Assembly: GCA_014084085.1 (NCBI GenBank)
Contig: NPFB01000163.1
Span: 115,385 to 135,646, forward strand
Length of the DNA stretch: 20,262 nucleotides
Direction: 5' to 3'
DNA from: Hondaea fermentalgiana
Lineage: Eukaryota > Sar > Bigyra > Thraustochytrida > Thraustochytriidae
Positions 16,584-20,262 of the stretch are shown one piece after another. Under the pieces are notes generated by a model, which saw nothing but the letters and a program-made list of their open reading frames with translations, was not told where the DNA came from and made no database searches. The position numbers were made by a program, and so were the translations under genes. Numbering within the stretch: the stretch's first letter is position 1; each line of letters begins with the position of its first letter.

Positions 16584-19010
16584 CTACACGCGCACGACGG
16601 CGCGCGCGGGGGCGGGCTCCGTGAGCTCGATGGAGACCGCCGAGGCCGGGGCGGAGGAGGCGGGAGAGGAGGCGGCGGCGGGGCCTGGCAGCTGCCGGGG
16701 CGAGCCGGGCCCCAAGGGGGACTCAGAGCAAGTGTCCCCGTGCACGGGGCCCGCGGCGAAGCCGAAGAGGTCGTGGTAGTGCTTGCGGGCCAGGAGGAGG
16801 CGGGTCTGGGCGCGGCGGCGGGCGGAGGTCCGGGAGCAGCAGAGGGAGAGGATGAGGAGCGCGAGCGAGAGGAAGGAGCCGGCGATGGAGACCTGCAGGA
16901 CGACGTGCAGCTCGCCGCGGAAACAGCACAGCTCGCCCTCGAGGCAGCCCTCGGCCGCGCCGAAGACGAGCTCCGTCGCGCTCGCGTTCGCGGACTGCGC
17001 GAAAGTCTCGGCAAGCTCCCGACGGTAGAAAACTGCGGCCGCAAGATCCGAGAAATTGATCGTGATAATCGACCCCGTGAACCACGAAAAGGCTAAGAGA
17101 GCCATGCAAGGCGCCATGCCCGCAGCGACGCAGCTTCCGCGGAGAATGGCGAGCAGCGTCATGACGAAAGCGCAAACGCTGGACATGAAGGCGATCGGAA
17201 GGAAAAAGTACGTCAGCTTGAGGTAGCCTTTCTCGTGAAATCCAGCACGTGAAAATGAGGCTCTTTCGCAGGCCCGGAGCAGATCTGCATCGTTAACGAG
17301 GGTTGTCTCGAAGAATTCGCTCGCCAGGTCCAGCACGTGTCTATGCTCGGCGCAGTTTCGCAAACTAGACAGACCTGCTTCCACGCACGGTGTCCATATA
17401 AATTCGTCGAGAACTTCTGCTTGATCTGCATCATTTCGCATCTCAAGATAAGCTACTAAGTCGCATTGGGCCCAGAGCGCTGCCATGCCAGCGCGATAGG
17501 CTTCAAGGTTTTGCGCCGCGTCCGGCGTTGACGTGGCATCCGAAAGCGCGGCGACCAAGGTGTCGCGACTCAAGCTCCGGCACTGCGGGACCGGATCTTC
17601 GAGATGTATTGGCCAAACGCTCGCCGATTCCCCAGCAAAGCCACTGAGACATACAGCGAGACTCGCGTTTGTAGTGCAATTCTCGTTGATCAAAAAGGCG
17701 TCTGCTATGACATTTTCAGCTGCGAAAAAATCATCGGACGCACAAAGGTGAGCCACGTAAGCAGCAGCCTCGGCAAGAAGCGTTGCATTCTCCGCATTAT
17801 CTGCAGGGCGCAGAGTGCTCAGCCCCTGGCAGGATATCCCATCATTTGCGGCGCCGAGATCCTGCAACAGCGACCACATTGAGGTGCGTGCAGCGGATAG
17901 CGTCGTAGCAAGCTCAGTCCTATTGCGGATTGCGAAGAAGGCAGCATCTGTGAGGGCACATGATCGAGTCGCGGGAGTCGAGGCCAGGAGTCCTGTATTA
18001 GCACTTGCGACGCAAAGTGGGTGATCCGCCAGCGCACCGAAGTAGCTCCTTTGCATGGGCCAAAGGGTACTGGTCTCTTGGGCGACTGAGGCGAGGGTGA
18101 TATTTTCGAGAAAAGCATCGTAGCGAGCGAGAAAAGCCGAATCATGACTTGCGAAAATTGCTACGTCTGCTTCACTTGGAGTGTATTCTACGGTTGAGAA
18201 GAGAGCTTCCAGGTACGTGTCATTCACCAAGGTCATAAGACGCGTAAAGTTCTGATTACATTCGTTGCCGGGCCCGGACCCTGACCCTGATCCGGAGCCG
18301 CAAACCTCTTCTTCGCCTGCGCTGACGAGTTGAAGGGCCTGCATGGAAACGTTTACCAAGGTGCCCGACAGCGGGCTTGCTGGCGCGAGGGCGACGACAA
18401 GGGGCGTTATGCTTTCTTGAAGCGCCGTCTCGATCACGATTGACCAAAGGAAATGCTGCACATGGTTGTAGAAGAGATTGCTTCCCGTGCTGAGATTTTC
18501 CTCTGCGTTGGTTTGATCTTGCGCACAGGTCGTATCGACATTGCGAAGAGCCGTCCACCATGGAGCGTCAATGTCTCCGATCTCGAGGCCAACTGCTTCT
18601 GCGCTCACTCCTAACCAAAAGTCTTGGCAAGCTGTAGCGTTTTCAACTTCAAACATACGGTCTGGTTGTGCAAGCATGAGGACAATGAGAGCGCTAAAGG
18701 TTGCGTAGTTCATGCCCACTAGGTTTGGAAAGATTCCCGCTGTTTGCAGGGATCTGGGCGGCGTTCCGCGCAAGAAATCAAACACTGCTGGAGTCGCGAC
18801 GCCTTCGGGCATCTCGAGGTCCAGGCAGCTTGGGTCAAAGTCCGTCGTAAAAATGCCCACGGAGAGCAGCGGGTTTTCTTTCGTGCAGAGCGGTGGGAGC
18901 GTCACGAGGGCGATGCGTCGCCCTGCGAGAATGGCCACGCTCAACACCACGCATGTCCACAGCAGCACGCCCAGTGCCGCGCCCGCGCAAGACGTATGCA
19001 CAAAGCTCAT
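16584..19010 (-). CDS. Cys-rich four-pass surface protein, tandem paralogue B (808 aa)
   Basis: Same plan as paralogue A: TM1 at about 9-29, extracytoplasmic domain about 30-597 with many N-glycosylation sequons, TM2 at about 598-623, TM3 at about 628-650, loop with GCLEGELCC (688-696), TM4 at about 700-724 and a tail at 725-808. Shared blocks include AALG-LLW in TM1, a C-x2-FW motif (C128; C117 in A), DHPLC (329-333; A 317-321), eight further ectodomain cysteines from 423 to 581 in the same order, and the juxtamembrane HYHDLFGFA (744-752; A ELHKVFAYA). B also has a Gly-Ser run (238-246) and two extra cysteines (C162, C696). Its tail ends in a Pro/Ala/Ser-rich stretch unlike A. ATG 19010 (A at -3) starts the part homologous to A; the 101 in-frame residues upstream are low-complexity and excluded. 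Confidence 0.87.
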   Translation of the reverse strand: MSFVHTSCAGAALGVLLWTCVVLSVAILAGRRIALVTLPPLCTKENPLLSVGIFTTDFDPSCLDLEMPEGVATPAVFDFLRGTPPRSLQTAGIFPNLVGMNYATFSALIVLMLAQPDRMFEVENATACQDFWLGVSAEAVGLEIGDIDAPWWTALRNVDTTCAQDQTNAEENLSTGSNLFYNHVQHFLWSIVIETALQESITPLVVALAPASPLSGTLVNVSMQALQLVSAGEEEVCGSGSGSGSGPGNECNQNFTRLMTLVNDTYLEALFSTVEYTPSEADVAIFASHDSAFLARYDAFLENITLASVAQETSTLWPMQRSYFGALADHPLCVASANTGLLASTPATRSCALTDAAFFAIRNRTELATTLSAARTSMWSLLQDLGAANDGISCQGLSTLRPADNAENATLLAEAAAYVAHLCASDDFFAAENVIADAFLINENCTTNASLAVCLSGFAGESASVWPIHLEDPVPQCRSLSRDTLVAALSDATSTPDAAQNLEAYRAGMAALWAQCDLVAYLEMRNDADQAEVLDEFIWTPCVEAGLSSLRNCAEHRHVLDLASEFFETTLVNDADLLRACERASFSRAGFHEKGYLKLTYFFLPIAFMSSVCAFVMTLLAILRGSCVAAGMAPCMALLAFSWFTGSIITINFSDLAAAVFYRRELAETFAQSANASATELVFGAAEGCLEGELCCFRGELHVVLQVSIAGSFLSLALLILSLCCSRTSARRRAQTRLLLARKHYHDLFGFAAGPVHGDTCSESPLGPGSPRQLPGPAAASSPASSAPASAVSIELTEPAPARAVVRV

Positions 19011-19460
19011 GCTGGCTCGGGGCGTGCGACAGAGGCCGCGCCTAGCCGGTCCAGTCGAGCAACTTTTCGAGGTTTCCACGCACGCGCGCACGCACGATAC
19101 GCAAGCCTCGCCTGGCCTCGCCTCGCGGCGAGCGAGGTGGGCACGCGCACGAGCGAGCGGGCCGCGCCGCCCGCCTGCACGACGCCAAGGTCTCCAGGAC
19201 TTCGGATTATGAAAGGAGCGAGCGAAGGAGGAGGTTGCACAACCCTTTTTTGGACAACCCCCCCCCCCCCTCCTCCTCTTTTTGGACAACCCCTTTTTGC
19301 ACATCGAAGTCACGGTCAGTCTCGGTGTAGTGGGAAGTTCTCGTTCTCTTGTTCTGGCAGCTTTGTCCCGACAGCGTATACGAAGCTATTGTGGATTGTC
19401 GCTGTGCTGAATTTGCTTTTTTTTGGTTTTATCGGTGGCCACTAAGAGGGGTCAGGCGCG
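19011..19460. other. Intergenic region between paralogue B and the transposase
   Basis: These 450 bp hold the promoter/leader of paralogue B and the 3' flank of the transposase. CACG-rich short repeats (about 19078-19160) recall those upstream of paralogue A. A degenerate repeat with a C13 run lies at 19238-19297. I looked for terminal inverted repeats or a TTAA target site of the piggyBac element and saw none convincing. There is no gene. Confidence 0.5.
19238..19297. repeat. Degenerate repeat of AACCC-TTTTT-GGACAACCCC units
   Basis: The string TTTTTGGACAACCCC occurs at about 19247-19261 and again at 19279-19293. A related CACAACCC-TTTTTT lies just before the first copy and TTTTTGCAC just after the second. 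A 13-base C run (19258-19270) and TCC repeats separate the two copies. Confidence 0.7.
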
Positions 19461-20262
19461 TTAGCTCTGGCTCGAGCTTGCGGAGCTTGGACTGATTCCG
19501 TGTTCTGAACCACTGCACCTTGGACCTGAAGGGTTGATCCTCCGTTCTCTGGCTTTCTTGTGAGCCCATATATCGAGTGATTCTTGCGTATGAAACTTTT
19601 CGAGGCAGCTCTTGCGCGCACCTTTCAAGGGACGCACGTGCAGTGGAACGTCGCAGATTGAACAGCATTTGGTGGTCAGTCCAAAGCACATAACGCACGT
19701 TGCTTGCTGTGGCTTTTCTCTGCCCTTGGTAACACCCCTTTTAACGAACGTTGGATGTCCGAGAGGCACAGGTATGTGCTCGAGCGACTTATCCAAGCGT
19801 ACCTGCAAAGCCGGTCCTTCGTTGAAAAATCGTTGGAGTTTTGGCGCTCTGCGTGGCCGCTTACGACAGATTTTCTGTGCACTCTCACGATTAATGCTAG
19901 GGAGTGTACATCGTAGTTCTGATGGTTTGGTTGACGTACTTCCTCCGGGCAAAGTTGTGCAGTACTCTATGATACCCATGAAGAGGCTGAATGCACATGC
20001 ATTGACAGGCATCAGGCAATTTGCCCGTGCTCGAATGTCATAAAGCCCTTCCAGATTGGCAGCCTGATTGTGAACAGCTTGAAGGCGATAAAGAATGGCC
20101 GCATTCACAAAGACTTGATTGAAGGTCCGGATTACAAATGACTGGTCCACGGACAGCTCCACCGAGGATGCTCCCGAGATGTCTTGGACAAAGTGGGTGC
20201 TGCCGTCAGCACCGCCCTTCAATACATTATACACGACTTGGGGGACACACTTGATGACATGC
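19461..20262 (-). CDS. piggyBac-type transposase, C-terminal part (runs off window)
   Basis: The frame is open from the window edge to TAA at 19461 and gives 266 residues without a start. A piggyBac transposase cuts and pastes DNA at TTAA sites with a DDE/D catalytic core. Visible here are YN-x3-KGGAD (D at 20205-20207), which matches the YN-x3-KGGVD block holding the third catalytic aspartate of piggyBac, and then NAAILYRL, matching the conserved N-x-x-I-x-Y helix about 35 residues later. Near the end is the family's Cys-rich zinc-binding domain, with C-x2-C, CC-x2-C and C-x4-H pairs at window residues 189-224. The tail is Ser-rich. The frame is intact across this part, so it may be a recent insertion or a domesticated gene. 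The first two catalytic aspartates would lie beyond the edge. Confidence 0.8.
   Translation of the reverse strand, partial: HVIKCVPQVVYNVLKGGADGSTHFVQDISGASSVELSVDQSFVIRTFNQVFVNAAILYRLQAVHNQAANLEGLYDIRARANCLMPVNACAFSLFMGIIEYCTTLPGGSTSTKPSELRCTLPSINRESAQKICRKRPRRAPKLQRFFNEGPALQVRLDKSLEHIPVPLGHPTFVKRGVTKGREKPQQATCVMCFGLTTKCCSICDVPLHVRPLKGARKSCLEKFHTQESLDIWAHKKARERRINPSGPRCSGSEHGISPSSASSSQS

Noticed and set aside
16269..17096. 275-codon plus-strand frame
   Set aside because: It is built from the CACG repeats and the complement of the GC-rich end of paralogue B; Arg/Ala/Gly/His low complexity with no domain.
18744..19445. 233-codon plus-strand frame
   Set aside because: It lies opposite the N-terminus of paralogue B, which has a clear membrane segment and a paralogue; this frame has neither.
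1..20262. tRNA, rRNA or other structured RNA genes
   Set aside because: I saw no cloverleaf with conserved TTCGA-type arms and no rRNA-like sequence on either strand; absence is by eye only and a covariance-model scan would be decisive.

Overview
The window reads as nuclear DNA from a gene-dense eukaryote, most likely a unicellular protist. Long intron-poor reading frames encode eukaryote-only proteins: a giant ubiquitin-specific protease, the exosome subunit Rrp4 and an FKBP12-type immunophilin. At least one short GT-AG intron (84 nt) is directly supported. Start codons mostly sit in Kozak-like contexts, and ribosome-binding-site-led operons are absent. GC-rich coding sequence with few introns would fit a thraustochytrid or other stramenopile, but that placement is inference only.

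Layout. 1-839 is GC-rich, low-complexity, apparently non-coding DNA with a G-quadruplex motif and a 21-bp tandem repeat. 840-1112 (-) is an unrecognised small ORF, head-to-head with the next gene. 1170-8738 (+) encodes a 2,522-residue ubiquitin-specific protease with a ubiquitin-like segment, a complete catalytic core and a C-terminal UBA-like domain. Convergent to it, 9114-9635 (-) is a two-exon FKBP12-like prolyl isomerase, followed by Rrp4/EXOSC2 (10176-11270, -). A divergent intergenic region then leads to a dithiol glutaredoxin (11850-12143, +), convergent with an ankyrin-repeat protein (12477-13553, -). Next come two tandem minus-strand paralogues (13679-16093 and 16584-19010), each about 805 residues. 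They share one N-terminal membrane segment, a very large Cys-rich extracytoplasmic domain, three C-terminal membrane segments and a cytoplasmic tail. The right edge (19461 to beyond 20262, -) holds the C-terminal part of a piggyBac-type transposase.

Functional view. The left two thirds are unlinked housekeeping genes (deubiquitination, protein folding, RNA decay, redox) in a compact arrangement of alternating strands; I see no operon or pathway cluster. The part most likely to be undescribed is the tandem pair of Cys-rich four-pass membrane proteins. Every one of the 18 conserved extracytoplasmic cysteines of one copy has a positional partner in the other, although the rest of the sequence has diverged strongly. 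I do not recognise the family. It looks like a lineage-specific surface-protein family expanding by local duplication, next to a piggyBac element.
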